From Actinomycetospora cinnamomea (GTDB lineage Bacteria > Actinomycetota > Actinomycetes > Mycobacteriales > Pseudonocardiaceae): a DNA stretch of 64,000 nucleotides. This document shows positions 12,046 to 20,754 of the stretch, one piece after another. A program made the position numbers and the translations under genes. The first letter of the stretch is position 1; every line of letters starts with the position of its first letter. The stretch covers positions 248,001 to 312,000 of the forward strand of contig NZ_QEKW01000003.1 in assembly GCF_003096675.1 (NCBI RefSeq). The letters are read 5' to 3'. Under the pieces are notes generated by a model. The model worked only from the letters and a program-made list of their open reading frames with translations. It was not told the origin of the DNA and did no database searches.

Positions 12046-12876
12046 ATGGCGTCCTGGCCCGCACGGGCACCGCTCGGCGGCCTCGCCCCGCGCCGGCGCG
12101 CGTTCGTGCTGGGCCTGCTCGCGGTCGGCGTCGTCGTCGCCGTCCTGGTCGGCGTCGGGGTGGCCCGCGAGTACCGCGTCCCGCCGCCGGCCGACCCGGA
12201 GGTCCCCGGCGCCGTGGTGATGGTCCCGGGCTACGGCGGCAACCGGGCCGCGTTCATCGCGCTGACCGAGCGGCTGCGCGCCGACGACCGCCGCGCGGTC
12301 ATCGTCGACCTGCCCTCCGGCGGCACCGGTGACCTCGTGACCCAGGCCGCCACCGTCGACGACACCGTGCGCGAGGTCCTCGACGAGGGCGCGCCGTCGG
12401 TCGACGTCGTCGGCTACTCCGCCGGCGGGGTCGCCACCCGCGTCTACCTCGACCGCGGCCGCACCGCGCCCGCCGTCCGCCGAGTGGTGACGCTCGGCTC
12501 GCCGCTGCAGGGCGCGGAGCTGGCCGCGGCCGGCGGGGCGCTCGTCCCGGGGGCGTGCCCCCGCGCGTGCCAGCAGCTGGCGCCGGGCAGCGCCCTGCTC
12601 ACCGACCTCGCGACCGCCCCGCCCGGTCTGCCGTGGCTCTCGATCTGGACCGCCGACGACGAGACCGTCACCCCGCCCGACTCCGCCGAGCTGCCCGGGA
12701 CGCGGTCGGTGCGCCTGCAGGACGTGTGCTCCGACTCGACGGTCACCCACTCCCGGCTGCCGAACGACCCGCTGAGCGTGGGACTGGTCCTGCGCGCCCT
12801 CGGTTCCGGCCCTCTGCCCGCCGCCGACGCCGACCAGTGCGACGCCTTGCGCGCCGAGGGCCGATCCGGCACCTGA
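12046..12876 (+). CDS. Exported triacylglycerol lipase-like alpha/beta hydrolase
   Basis: A 276-residue membrane-anchored or secreted hydrolase. An N-terminal Arg-rich region is followed by a hydrophobic helix (about 20-41). The catalytic core has the oxyanion strand VVMVPGYGGN, nucleophile elbow GYSAGG (Ser about 126), Asp in WTADDETVTP and His in TVTHSRLPNDP. Four Cys (two in ACPRACQQL, one in DVCSD, one in DQCDAL) may form disulfides outside the cell. The fold and motifs match class I/II actinobacterial lipases. Leaderless start likely. Substrate length preference unknown. Confidence 0.8.
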   Translation: MASWPARAPLGGLAPRRRAFVLGLLAVGVVVAVLVGVGVAREYRVPPPADPEVPGAVVMVPGYGGNRAAFIALTERLRADDRRAVIVDLPSGGTGDLVTQAATVDDTVREVLDEGAPSVDVVGYSAGGVATRVYLDRGRTAPAVRRVVTLGSPLQGAELAAAGGALVPGACPRACQQLAPGSALLTDLATAPPGLPWLSIWTADDETVTPPDSAELPGTRSVRLQDVCSDSTVTHSRLPNDPLSVGLVLRALGSGPLPAADADQCDALRAEGRSGT

Positions 12877-12958
12877 TACGCCGCCGCCCGCCCCTACCGG
12901 CGGGTCATCTACCGAACGGCGGCTGGGAGGTCGGCGGACGCCGCCCGACGATGGGCGG

Positions 12959-14689
12959 ATGTCGCTCCAGGCCGCCCTCGCGCGGACCCTCCACCGCGCC
13001 CCGCTCGCGCTGCGTCACGGGCTGGTGCTCCTGGTGGCGGGCACGGGGTACGCCGTCGCGGCGCTCACCGCGCTGTCCTGGTTCGACCCGAACGGCGTCG
13101 GCCCCTCGTTCTTCCCCGCCGCCGGGTGGTCCGTGGCGCTGCTGTGCGTGCTCGAGCGCCGCTGGTGGCCGGCGGTGCTGGCGGGGGTCGCGGCCGCCGA
13201 GGTCGCGGTCGACCTGGCCGCGGGGCTGTCGGTGGCGGCCGCCGTGGGGTTCGCGGTCGCGAACACCGTGGAGCCGGCCCTCGGCGCGACGCTGGCCCGC
13301 GCCCGGGCCGGCGGCCGCCCGGACCTCAGCCGCCAGCGGGACCTGACCGGCTTCGTCGCCGGCGCCGTCGTGGCCGCGCCGCTGGCCGGCGCGCTGATCG
13401 GCGCCCTCGTCGACACCGTCGTCGGCGCGGGCCGGCCGTGGCACGAGTTCGTGGCGCGGTGGTGGCTCGGCGACGGACTGGCCGTGCTCGTCGTCGCCAC
13501 CGCGGTCGTCGCCGTCCTGACCCTGCCCTGGGACCGGCGCACGGTGCTGGCCACCGCCGCCGCGGCGGGCGTCGGCGCGGGCGCGACGGCCGCCCTGTTC
13601 TGGACCCAGACGCTGGTCGTGGTCTACGTGCCTGCCCTCCTGCTGGTGTGGGTCGCGCTGCGGTACGGGGTCGGTGCGGTCTCGGTGGTCGGCCTGGCGG
13701 CCGCGTTGACCGCCGCGCAGGGGGAGGCCGAGGGCCTGGGGTTCGGCGCCACCCTCGGTGTGGCCCCGGGGGTGAGCCACGTCTACCTGCAGATGCTGCT
13801 CGCCGTCCTGCTGCTGACGGTGATGCTGCTCGCCGTGCGGGTCGACGAGCAGGTCCGCGCGAAGGTCGCGGCCGAGATCGCCGCGCGCCGCAGCGCCGAC
13901 CTCGCGGCGTGGAACGCGGAGCTGGAACGGAGCAACGCCGAGCTCGACACGTTCGCGTACGCGGCTTCCCACGACCTGCGCGAGCCGCTGCGCGCGATCG
14001 CCCAGACCGCGGGCTTCGTCCTGGAGGACGCGGCGGATCTCGACGACGAGTCGACCCGACGCCTGCGGTCGATCTGCCTGCTCGCGATCCGCATGGACGA
14101 GCTGCTCGACTCGCTGCTGCGCTACTCGCAGGTCGGACGCGGCGAGCTCGACCCGGTGACGGTGGACCTGGACGGGGTCCTCGACGAGGTCGCCGCGCTG
14201 CTCGCCGAGCGGTGCCGCGAGGCGGGGGTCGAGCTGCGGCGCGAGGGCCGCCTGCCGGTGGTGCGGGGCGACCGCGCCCAGCTCGGGGAGGTGCTCACCA
14301 ACCTCCTCGTCAACGCGATCAAGTACGCGGGGGACGAGCCCCGCTGGGTGGAGGTCGGCCCCGGCCCCGTGCCGGAGGGGTCGGCCGCGACCGACTGCGC
14401 GGTGTACGTGCGCGACAACGGCGTCGGGATCCCGCCCGAACGCCGCGAGGATGTCTTCGCCCCCTTCCAGCGCCTGCACCCCGGGCGGGCGCGCGGGCTC
14501 GGCATGGGCCTCGCCATCTCGCGCAAGATCATCGAGCGTCACGGGGGCCGGATCGGCGTGGAGAGCACCCCGGGTCAGGGCAGCTCGTTCTGGTTCACGG
14601 TGCCGTCCGCGGGGGTGCCGAGCCAGCAGGCGAAGATCCCCCGGAGCACGACCTGGAACATGGCCAGGTCCACCGGCTTGAACACGTAG
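12959..14689 (+). CDS. MASE1-type membrane sensor histidine kinase
   Basis: A 576-residue kinase. Residues about 15-300 form eight or more membrane helices with the MASE1 pattern (SFFPAAGWSVALLCVLERRWWPAVLAG). A short coiled segment (about 300-330) leads to a DHp helix with the phosphoacceptor His in YAASHDLREPLRAIAQTAGFVLED. The HATPase domain has N-box NLLVNAIKYAG, G1 DNGVGIP and G2 GRARGLGMGLAISRKII. The DHp type resembles Cph1-like kinases, whose partners are Rcp1-like receivers. Such a receiver lies next door, convergent, and the last 38 codons of this gene overlap it. The C-terminal tail after WFTVPSAG is therefore encoded antisense to the receiver. Confidence 0.85.
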   Translation: MSLQAALARTLHRAPLALRHGLVLLVAGTGYAVAALTALSWFDPNGVGPSFFPAAGWSVALLCVLERRWWPAVLAGVAAAEVAVDLAAGLSVAAAVGFAVANTVEPALGATLARARAGGRPDLSRQRDLTGFVAGAVVAAPLAGALIGALVDTVVGAGRPWHEFVARWWLGDGLAVLVVATAVVAVLTLPWDRRTVLATAAAAGVGAGATAALFWTQTLVVVYVPALLLVWVALRYGVGAVSVVGLAAALTAAQGEAEGLGFGATLGVAPGVSHVYLQMLLAVLLLTVMLLAVRVDEQVRAKVAAEIAARRSADLAAWNAELERSNAELDTFAYAASHDLREPLRAIAQTAGFVLEDAADLDDESTRRLRSICLLAIRMDELLDSLLRYSQVGRGELDPVTVDLDGVLDEVAALLAERCREAGVELRREGRLPVVRGDRAQLGEVLTNLLVNAIKYAGDEPRWVEVGPGPVPEGSAATDCAVYVRDNGVGIPPERREDVFAPFQRLHPGRARGLGMGLAISRKIIERHGGRIGVESTPGQGSSFWFTVPSAGVPSQQAKIPRSTTWNMARSTGLNT

Positions 14690-15006
14690 CTGTTGGCGCC
14701 CGCCCGGTAGCAGGCCTCGATGTCCCGGGGATGGGTGGAGGACGTCAGGACCACCACGGGGAGCTCGTCGAGCTGCGACCGTCGGCGCACGGTCGTCAGC
14801 ACGCCGTGGCCGTCCAGCCCCGGCACGTTCAGGTCGAGCAGCACGAGGTCGGGCCGCTCCCCCTCCTCGTCGGCGAGGCGCTCGAGGGCCGTCGTGCCGT
14901 CCTCCACGCACTCCAGCCGGGCCTCGGGGTACGCCCGCGTCAGGGTCCGCCGGACCGCCTCGACGTCCTGGGGAGAGTCCTCGACCACCAGCACCAGCGC
15001 GCCCAT
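14575..15006 (-). CDS. Rcp1-like single-domain response regulator
   Basis: A 143-residue receiver with no output domain (ATG at 15004-15006). VLVVEDSPQDVEAV carries the acidic pair, LVLLDLNVPGLDGHGVL holds the phosphoacceptor Asp, VVLTSSTHP is the switch Thr/Ser, and FKPVD carries the conserved Lys. The ED-S-x-D and DLN-x-P-x-x-DG wording is that of Rcp1/CheY-type regulators of phytochrome-like kinases. It follows the PAS kinase by 7 bp on the same strand, but its type fits the MASE1 kinase across the convergent boundary, so it may serve either or both. Confidence 0.85.
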   Translation of the reverse strand: MGALVLVVEDSPQDVEAVRRTLTRAYPEARLECVEDGTTALERLADEEGERPDLVLLDLNVPGLDGHGVLTTVRRRSQLDELPVVVLTSSTHPRDIEACYRAGANSYVFKPVDLAMFQVVLRGIFACWLGTPADGTVNQNELP

Positions 15007-15013
15007 CCGCGGT

Positions 15014-16027
15014 TCACGCCCCGTCCGTCGGGCCGTCGTCCTGCGGCACCGCCCACTCGAGCACGGTGCCCCGGGGGGATCGAGCCCGCCATCCGAAGGT
15101 CCCCCCGAGCGCCGCGGCGCGGCGCTGCATGTTGGCCAGGCCGCTGGGGTTCGCGGTCTCCGGGATGCCCTCGCCGTCGTCGCTGACCACCAGCCGCACC
15201 TCGTCCGGGGACGTGGTGATGGTGATCGCGACGTGCTCCGCCTCGGCGTGACGCACGACGTTGGAGAGCGCCTCGCTGAGCACGGCCAGCAGCTGCCGCG
15301 CGACGCCGGGCCGGACCTGCTGGAGCGGGCCGCGGTACGTGACCTCCGGGGCGTTGCGGAGCGAGCGAGCGGCGTGCCCCACGATCCGGGCGATCGACGA
15401 CGCCAGCTCGGCGGGCTGCAGCTCACCCGTCATCGTCACGATCGCGGCCCGGAGCTCCACCACCGCGTCGTCGATGCCCTCGAGCGCGGCGAGCAGGGGA
15501 CCCGCCGCCCCGTCGGCGCGGTTGAGCGCGAGCGTCAGGCCCAACCCGGTGGCGAAGAGGCGCTGGAGGACCGTGTCGTGGAGGTCGGCGGCGATCCGCT
15601 GCCGCTCCTCGACGAGGGCGAGCCGCGCGAGCCGGTCGTGCTCGACCCCCTCGATCTCGACGCCGGTCGCGAGGTCCGTCGCGATGACGAAGAACCCGAC
15701 GACGCGGCCCCCCTCGACGTCCGGGACGTACGACACCTGGGCGTCGCGCGGCTCGCCCCGCTCGTCGACGATCGTCCGCACCACGACGCGCGTCCGGCCG
15801 CCCAGCGCTTCCTGCACGGCCGGGCGCTCCACCTCGTAGAGCCGCGGGCCGAGGAGGTCCTCCAGGGTCATCCCCCGCAGGTCGGCGGGCTCCTTGCCGA
15901 ACCACCGGGCGTAGGCGTCGTTGGCGTAGCCGTGGAGCTCGTCGGCGTCCCAGCGGGCCACCATGGCGGGGAACCCGGCGGACGTGACGTCCACGCCGAC
16001 CACGGCGCGCGGGTCGGTTCGTGGCAC
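15014..16027 (-). CDS. PAS-domain sensor histidine kinase, HisKA_3 type
   Basis: A 337-residue soluble kinase. An N-terminal PAS domain (about 8-125: YANDAYARWFGKEPADLRGMTLEDLLG) is followed by a HisKA_3 dimerisation helix with the phosphoacceptor in ERQRIAADLHDTVLQRLFATGLGL (about 151-174) and an HATPase_c domain (SEALSNVVRHAEAEHVAI; DDGEGIPE; GLANMQRRAAALGG). NarL-type regulators usually partner HisKA_3 kinases, but the only neighbour is the receiver-only protein, 7 bp downstream. No membrane segments: cytoplasmic signal likely, ligand unknown. Confidence 0.85.
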   Translation of the reverse strand: MPRTDPRAVVGVDVTSAGFPAMVARWDADELHGYANDAYARWFGKEPADLRGMTLEDLLGPRLYEVERPAVQEALGGRTRVVVRTIVDERGEPRDAQVSYVPDVEGGRVVGFFVIATDLATGVEIEGVEHDRLARLALVEERQRIAADLHDTVLQRLFATGLGLTLALNRADGAAGPLLAALEGIDDAVVELRAAIVTMTGELQPAELASSIARIVGHAARSLRNAPEVTYRGPLQQVRPGVARQLLAVLSEALSNVVRHAEAEHVAITITTSPDEVRLVVSDDGEGIPETANPSGLANMQRRAAALGGTFGWRARSPRGTVLEWAVPQDDGPTDGA

Positions 16028-16111
16028 GTCGACGGTCCTCGCTGGGGGCTCGGGTGGTGCGTCCGCAGGTCAACGTAGCCAGGCGTCCCGCGCTCCTCCA
16101 TCCGCCGACCG

Positions 16112-16149
16112 GCCCTCGCGCGCCCAACGAAGGTCCCGAGTGCGAGGGC
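16112..16149 (-). terminator. Candidate terminator after the ABC exporter operon
   Basis: An 8-bp inverted repeat (GCCCTCGC at 16112-16119, GCGAGGGC at 16142-16149) lies just downstream of the permease stop. The loop is 22 nt and there is no U-run, so the call is tentative. The rest of 16028-16161 shows no gene. Confidence 0.3.
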
Positions 16150-16161
16150 GACCGGCCCGCG

Positions 16162-17178
16162 CTAGCTCGTGACGTCCTTGGTCGTGAAGTTCGCCCACGC
16201 CGCGAGCATGAGCACCACGACGTAGCCGGCCTGGAGCCACAGGCCCGCGGTGATGTCGCGCAGGAAGATCGGGTCGCGGAAGAAGTCGATCCACGCCAGC
16301 CAGTACCGGGTGGGCAGGTACGGCGTCACCGACGAGGCCGCGTCGAGGCTGACCAGCACCTGGCTGGTGATCAGCGCCGCCAGGGCGCCGAGGGTCGCGC
16401 CCAGCGAGGAGGTGGTCACCGTCGAGAGGAACAGCGCGATCGCCGCGACGCCCAGCATCGACACGACGACGTAGCCCATGGCGCCGAGGAGCCGTGCGGC
16501 GAGGTCGGCCGGGGACAGCGCCTCCCCCGACAGCGAGGACACCGACGACTGCGCGCGCTCGCGGGCGGCCTCGGGGTCGACGGCGGAGGAGTCGCGGGCG
16601 TCGGGCTGCCCGCCGCCGGACGACGAGGCGTCCGACCCGCCGACCTGGCCGCCCGCCGGGCCCGAGGTCGACTGCGGGCCACCCGCAGGCGCGGTGCCCG
16701 CGACGCCGCCGTCGTCCCCGGTGACCTCCGGCAGGGCGCGCACCACCGCCACCGGGTCGCCGGCCCCGAAGAGCGACACCCCCACGACGTACGAGGTCCC
16801 GGCGACCGAGAGCACCGCGCCGAGCACGAACACCACGATCGCGACGAGCTTCGCCCCGAGCAGGGCGGTGCGCCGCACGGGTCGCACCAGCAGGTAGCGC
16901 AGCGTGCCCTGCGACGACTCGCCGGCCACGGCGTCGCCCGCCACCACCGCCACGGCCACCGGCAGGAAGATCGGCAGCACGAGCGCCAGCGCCGCCGCCG
17001 GGTAGAGCGAACCCGACTGGAGCACCGCCGACAGGAACGCCGCGCCCTGCCCCGGCGGCGGGGAGATGCGCGTGGTGGCGAGGAAGACCGCGACCACGGT
17101 GGGGAGCAGGCACAGCAGCCCGATCGTCGCCCACGTGCGGGGGCGGCGCGCCAGCTTGACGAGTTCGACCCCGATCAC
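16162..17178 (-). CDS. ABC exporter permease (ABC-2 type)
   Basis: A 338-residue integral membrane protein from GTG at 17176-17178. About six helices are visible: LARRPRTWATIGLLCLLPTVVAVFL, then VLPIFLPVAVAVVAGDAVAGESSQGTLRYLLVRPVRR (the ABC-2 permease hallmark), and C-terminal helices ending in WANFTTKDVTS. A periplasmic loop of about 80 residues rich in Gly/Ser/Pro (about 135-215) lies between helices 3 and 4. The GTG overlaps the upstream ATPase stop, so it forms one operon with the ATPase and the LolA-like protein. The cargo is unknown. Confidence 0.85.
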   Translation of the reverse strand: MIGVELVKLARRPRTWATIGLLCLLPTVVAVFLATTRISPPPGQGAAFLSAVLQSGSLYPAAALALVLPIFLPVAVAVVAGDAVAGESSQGTLRYLLVRPVRRTALLGAKLVAIVVFVLGAVLSVAGTSYVVGVSLFGAGDPVAVVRALPEVTGDDGGVAGTAPAGGPQSTSGPAGGQVGGSDASSSGGGQPDARDSSAVDPEAARERAQSSVSSLSGEALSPADLAARLLGAMGYVVVSMLGVAAIALFLSTVTTSSLGATLGALAALITSQVLVSLDAASSVTPYLPTRYWLAWIDFFRDPIFLRDITAGLWLQAGYVVVLMLAAWANFTTKDVTS

Positions 17179-18152
17179 CGGCGGATCCCGCCCGACGTCG
17201 GGTCGGGGCGCGCCCCGTTGCGGCGGGCTCCCCGCGCGGTGTCCGATCCCGGGCCGGTCAGCGCCACCACCACGTCCTCCAGGCTCCGGCGCTGCTCGGC
17301 CAGCCCGTCGAGGGGGACCCCGTGCTCGACGAGGTGGCGCGCCAGCGCGGGCGGGCCGCCCGGGGCGGCGTCGACGACGAGGGTGTCGCCGTGTCGCTCG
17401 GCCACCGCGCGCCCCAGCACGCGGGCCGCCGCCTCCGGGTCGGGCGTGCGCACGACCAGCCGCCCCGTCGGCCCGCGCACCGCGTCCAGCGCGTCCTCGA
17501 GCACCAGCCGCCCCCGGTCGACGACGCCGACGTCGGTGCACAGCGCCTCGATCTCGGCCAGCAGGTGGCTGGACAGGAACACCGTGGTCCCGGCGGCGTT
17601 CAGCGTGACGAGCAGGTCGCGCACCTCGCGGATGCCGTGCGGGTCGAGCCCGTTGGTGGGCTCGTCGAGCACGAGCAGCCGCGGTCGGTTGAGCAGCGCC
17701 CCGGCCAGCCCCAGGCGCTGGCGCATGCCCAGGGAGTACGTGCGCACCGGCCGGCGGTCGACCGCGCCCAGACCGACGCGCTCGAGGACCTCCTCCACCC
17801 GCTCGCGGCGCCGCCCGGCGCGCCCACGGCGCGGCCCGGACGCGTCGAGCAGCGCGAGGTTCGCCCGCCCCGACAGGTGCGGGTACGCGGCGGGACCCTC
17901 GACCATCGCCCCGATCTCGGGGAGCACCTCGGCCACCCGTGACGGCACCGGCCGCCCGAGCACCGAGATCTCGCCGCGGGTCGCGTACACGAGCCCGAGC
18001 AGCATCCGCACCATCGTCGTCTTGCCCGACCCGTTGGGGCCCAGGAAGCCGTAGCGCGCGCCCTCCGCGACGTGCAGGTCGACGTCGTCGACGGCGGCCC
18101 GCCCGCCGTAGCGCTTGGTCAGCCCACGGGTCTCGATCACGAGGCGGGTCAC
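17175..18152 (-). CDS. ABC exporter ATP-binding protein
   Basis: A 325-residue ATPase. Walker A is LGPNGSGKTTM (about 40-50), the Q-loop/signature region ends in YSLGMRQRLGLAGALLN, Walker B is LLVLDEPTNGLDPHG, and the H-loop is FLSSHLLAEIEAL. A C-terminal regulatory domain of about 90 residues follows, with a Pro/Gly-rich extreme C-terminus. It belongs to the multidrug/lipoprotein exporter class (CcmA-like). It overlaps its LolA-like neighbour upstream (GTGA) and the permease downstream. Confidence 0.9.
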   Translation of the reverse strand: MTRLVIETRGLTKRYGGRAAVDDVDLHVAEGARYGFLGPNGSGKTTMVRMLLGLVYATRGEISVLGRPVPSRVAEVLPEIGAMVEGPAAYPHLSGRANLALLDASGPRRGRAGRRRERVEEVLERVGLGAVDRRPVRTYSLGMRQRLGLAGALLNRPRLLVLDEPTNGLDPHGIREVRDLLVTLNAAGTTVFLSSHLLAEIEALCTDVGVVDRGRLVLEDALDAVRGPTGRLVVRTPDPEAAARVLGRAVAERHGDTLVVDAAPGGPPALARHLVEHGVPLDGLAEQRRSLEDVVVALTGPGSDTARGARRNGARPDPTSGGIRR

Positions 18153-19297
18153 GCCGCGCCCCCCGCCAGCAGGTCCGCGGCCCCGGCGTCGATGGCCGCG
18201 TCCGGCACGAGCCCGGCCAGCACCCACGCCCGTCCACCGTCGTTGCTGCGGACCACGGCGAGGGTCAGCAGCGGTGTCTCCAGCGCCGCTCCCTGCCCCT
18301 CGACGGGCAGCGTGCGGCCGGCGCCGGCCCGGTCGATGCCGCCGAGCAGGGTGGCGGCGAGGTCGGCGGGCAGGGGAACGGCGACGAGCTGGCCGAGCGT
18401 CGTGCCGTACTGCCCGAGGGCCGGGAAGTCCTCCTCGGGTGGCTCGCGGTCACGGCCGGCGATCCGGTCGGGCAGCGACGCGCCGTCACCGCGCCCGAGC
18501 ACCCCGAACAGGTCCGAGGTGGGGCTGCGGGTGACGCCGGCTCCCGGGCCGCGCCGGGGCTCGAGAGCCGCGGGGTCCGGCGGGCCCTGCTCGAGCTCGC
18601 CGAACGCCGTGCTGATCAGCGGGTCGGCCACCCCGCGGGCGCGGACCTCCACGGCCACCGGGAGACCCGTCGCCGGGTCGGCCCACACGTCGAGGGCGCC
18701 GACGGTGGTCTCCGGGTCGGCGACGGTGACCCGCACCCCGGCCGCGTCCACCCCGGCCACCCGACGCGAGGGCAGGGCGGTGGCGGGGTCGGAGGCCGCG
18801 GTGCCCGCGAGCAGGCGGCGGGCCAGGGCGGGCGGCAGCAGGTCGTCGGGGCGGGGCAGCCGCACGACGGGGTCGGCGGCGACGAGCGTCAGCAGCTCGG
18901 CGCCGTAGTCCCACACCGCCTGCCCGCGCGGGGTGGTGTAGCGGTCGCGCTCACCCACCGGGGTGAGCACGTCGGTGCGCGCGCGGTCCGGGGCGGCGTA
19001 CCAGCCGCGCAGGCGCGTCACGCCCGAGAACAGCGTGGTGACGTCGGAGAGCGCGGGGATGCGGGGCAGGGCGAGGCCCGCGCGCGCCTCGGCGTAGCCG
19101 GTCCACGGGACGTCGGCGGACGCCGCGATGCGGTCCCGCAGCTCGTCCGGGTCGGCCTGCGCGGACCCGGGGCGCGCGGCGATCGCCGCCGGCACCCCGA
19201 CGAGCAGCGCGCCGACCAGCACCACGACGGCCCACCGCAGCGCACGGCCCCCGGTCGTGCCCGCCCCCACCGTCACCGACGACCCGACTCCCCTCAC
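18149..19297 (-). CDS. LolA-like lipoprotein-carrier domain protein, exported
   Basis: A 382-residue protein with an N-terminal membrane segment (ALRWAVVVLVGALLVGVPAAIAA, about 18-40) and then a large extracytoplasmic domain resembling LolA/LolB-type or sigma-E regulator (RseB-like) folds: GYAEARAGLALP, TLFSGVTRLRGWYAAPDRARTDVL, RDRYTTPRGQAVWDYGAELLTLV and DVWADPATGLPVAVEVRARG. The best start is GTG 19297 or the in-frame GTG at 19276, which has AGGGGAG upstream. It overlaps the ATPase start, so it is the first gene of a three-gene exporter operon, probably binding the exported hydrophobic substrate outside the cell (inference). Confidence 0.7.
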   Translation of the reverse strand: MRGVGSSVTVGAGTTGGRALRWAVVVLVGALLVGVPAAIAARPGSAQADPDELRDRIAASADVPWTGYAEARAGLALPRIPALSDVTTLFSGVTRLRGWYAAPDRARTDVLTPVGERDRYTTPRGQAVWDYGAELLTLVAADPVVRLPRPDDLLPPALARRLLAGTAASDPATALPSRRVAGVDAAGVRVTVADPETTVGALDVWADPATGLPVAVEVRARGVADPLISTAFGELEQGPPDPAALEPRRGPGAGVTRSPTSDLFGVLGRGDGASLPDRIAGRDREPPEEDFPALGQYGTTLGQLVAVPLPADLAATLLGGIDRAGAGRTLPVEGQGAALETPLLTLAVVRSNDGGRAWVLAGLVPDAAIDAGAADLLAGGAA

Positions 19298-19356
19298 GTG
19301 ATCTCGCCCCGAGGGTGCCACCGAACCCGCTGGGTGGTGGTCCCGTGGTGAGGCGG

Positions 19357-20466
19357 TCAGGAGCGCGGGCTCGCGGCCGGGTCCGGCGACCCCGCCGGCG
19401 CCGAGGGCGTCTCCGCGGACCGGTCGTCGGCCGTCCGGTCCAGGTCGCTGGGCCCGTCGGTCCCGCCGTCGGGTTCCTCGGGCAGGCCCGGGAAGTACCG
19501 CACCTTCACCAGGCTCGCGATCGTCGTGACGAGCAGCACACCGAGGATGACGGCCAGCGAGACCTCGATCCCGATGACGGGGACGTCGAGGGGCTCGCCC
19601 CCGTTCAGGAACGGCAGCGTGTTGGTGTGCAGGGCCTCGAGGACGAGCTTGACCCCGATGAAGGCGAGGATCACGCCGAGCCCGTAGGAGAGGTACACGA
19701 GCTTGGCCAGCAGGCCGCCGAGCAGGAAGTAGAGCTGGCGCAGCCCCATCAGCGCGAACACGTTCGCCGTGAACACGATGTACGGGTCGCGGGTCAGCCC
19801 GAAGATCGCGGGGATCGAGTCCAGCGCGAACAGCAGGTCGGTCATGCCGATCGCGAGCATCACCATGAGCATCGGCGTGACCCAGATCCGCCGGCGCCCC
19901 CGCCCGTCGGGCCGGCGGACGAACGACCGCGAGCCCACGTAGTCGTCGGTCACCGGCAGGACGCGGCGCACGAGGCGCAGGGCGGCGTTCTCGCGGAACT
20001 CCTCGTCCTCGTCGCCGCCGGTCACCACCTTGATCGCGGTGAGCACGAGGAAGGCGCCGAACAGGTAGAACACCCAGCTGAACCGCGACACCACGGCCGC
20101 GCCCGCGAGGATGAACGCGCCGCGCAGCACGAGCGCGATGAGGATGCCGAACAGCAGCACGCGGTGCTGGAGCACCTTCGGCACCGCGAACGCGCTCATG
20201 ATCAGCAGGAAGACGAAGAGGTTGTCGACCGAGAGCGAGTACTCGGTGACGTAGCCCGCGACGAACTCCGTCGCCGCGTCCTGCCCGGCCACCAGGAACA
20301 GGCCGACGGCGAACAGCGCGGCGAGCGCGACGTACACGGCCACCCATCGGCCGGCCTCGTGCACGCCCACCTCGTGGGGCCGGCGGCCGACGATCGCGAG
20401 GTCGAGGGCCAGGACGGCCAGCAGGCCGACGATCGTGAGGGCCCACACCCAGAAGGGCACGGTCAT
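19357..20466 (-). CDS. TerC-family membrane protein (Mn2+ exporter type)
   Basis: A 369-residue protein with about nine membrane helices. ATG at 20464-20466, GGAG upstream. The TerC motifs EYSLSVDNLFVFLLIMSAF (acidic metal-binding Asp/Asn) and GMTDLLFALDSIPAIFGLTRDPYIVFTANVFALMGLRQLYFLL are intact. The C-terminal tail of about 45 residues is acidic and Pro-rich. TerC/Alx proteins export Mn2+, including metallating secreted proteins. The preceding leader carries a probable Mn2+ riboswitch, which strongly supports a manganese role. Confidence 0.9.
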   Translation of the reverse strand: MTVPFWVWALTIVGLLAVLALDLAIVGRRPHEVGVHEAGRWVAVYVALAALFAVGLFLVAGQDAATEFVAGYVTEYSLSVDNLFVFLLIMSAFAVPKVLQHRVLLFGILIALVLRGAFILAGAAVVSRFSWVFYLFGAFLVLTAIKVVTGGDEDEEFRENAALRLVRRVLPVTDDYVGSRSFVRRPDGRGRRRIWVTPMLMVMLAIGMTDLLFALDSIPAIFGLTRDPYIVFTANVFALMGLRQLYFLLGGLLAKLVYLSYGLGVILAFIGVKLVLEALHTNTLPFLNGGEPLDVPVIGIEVSLAVILGVLLVTTIASLVKVRYFPGLPEEPDGGTDGPSDLDRTADDRSAETPSAPAGSPDPAASPRS

Positions 20467-20504
20467 GCGAGGGATCTCCGATCTCCGGGGCATCAGGGCA
20501 GACG

Positions 20505-20625
20505 AAGCCTCCGGAGGTCTCTCCCGCCGCCCGTCGGTCGTCGCGGGCGGCCGGCGGCCCCGGGCACCGGTGGACCGGTGGCCGTGCTGACGAGGCCGGC
20601 GCGCGGGGATACTCCCCTCCGCCAC
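20505..20625 (-). promoter_or_regulatory. yybP-ykoY family (Mn2+) riboswitch upstream of terC
   Basis: In the terC leader (minus strand) the conserved blocks appear in the right order: GGGGAGTA (20610-20617), CTCGTCAGCA (around 20585-20594), a long variable GC-rich helix, and GGGAGAGACCTCC (20513-20525). These match the yybP-ykoY aptamer, known to bind Mn2+ and to control TerC/Alx and Mn efflux genes. The boundaries are approximate, and the expression platform near the GGAG site at about 20474 was not resolved. Confidence 0.75.
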
Positions 20626-20741
20626 CGAGCATGTCACCCGCCTGCGCGCGACGCGCAGCCGCCCTGCGTGGCGCCGCCCACGGCGCCCCACCCGACATCG
20701 GCCCCGACCGGTCGCTCACGACCGACTCGCACCGGCCGGGA

Positions 20742-20747
20742 TAGCGT
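20742..20747 (+). promoter_or_regulatory. Leaderless -10 element for the hydrolase-ABC fusion gene
   Basis: TAGCGT lies 7 nt before the GTG at 20755, so the mRNA would begin at or next to the start codon. No Shine-Dalgarno is visible. The region 20626-20741 between the riboswitch and this site shows no gene. Confidence 0.45.
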
Positions 20748-20754
20748 GGCGCGG

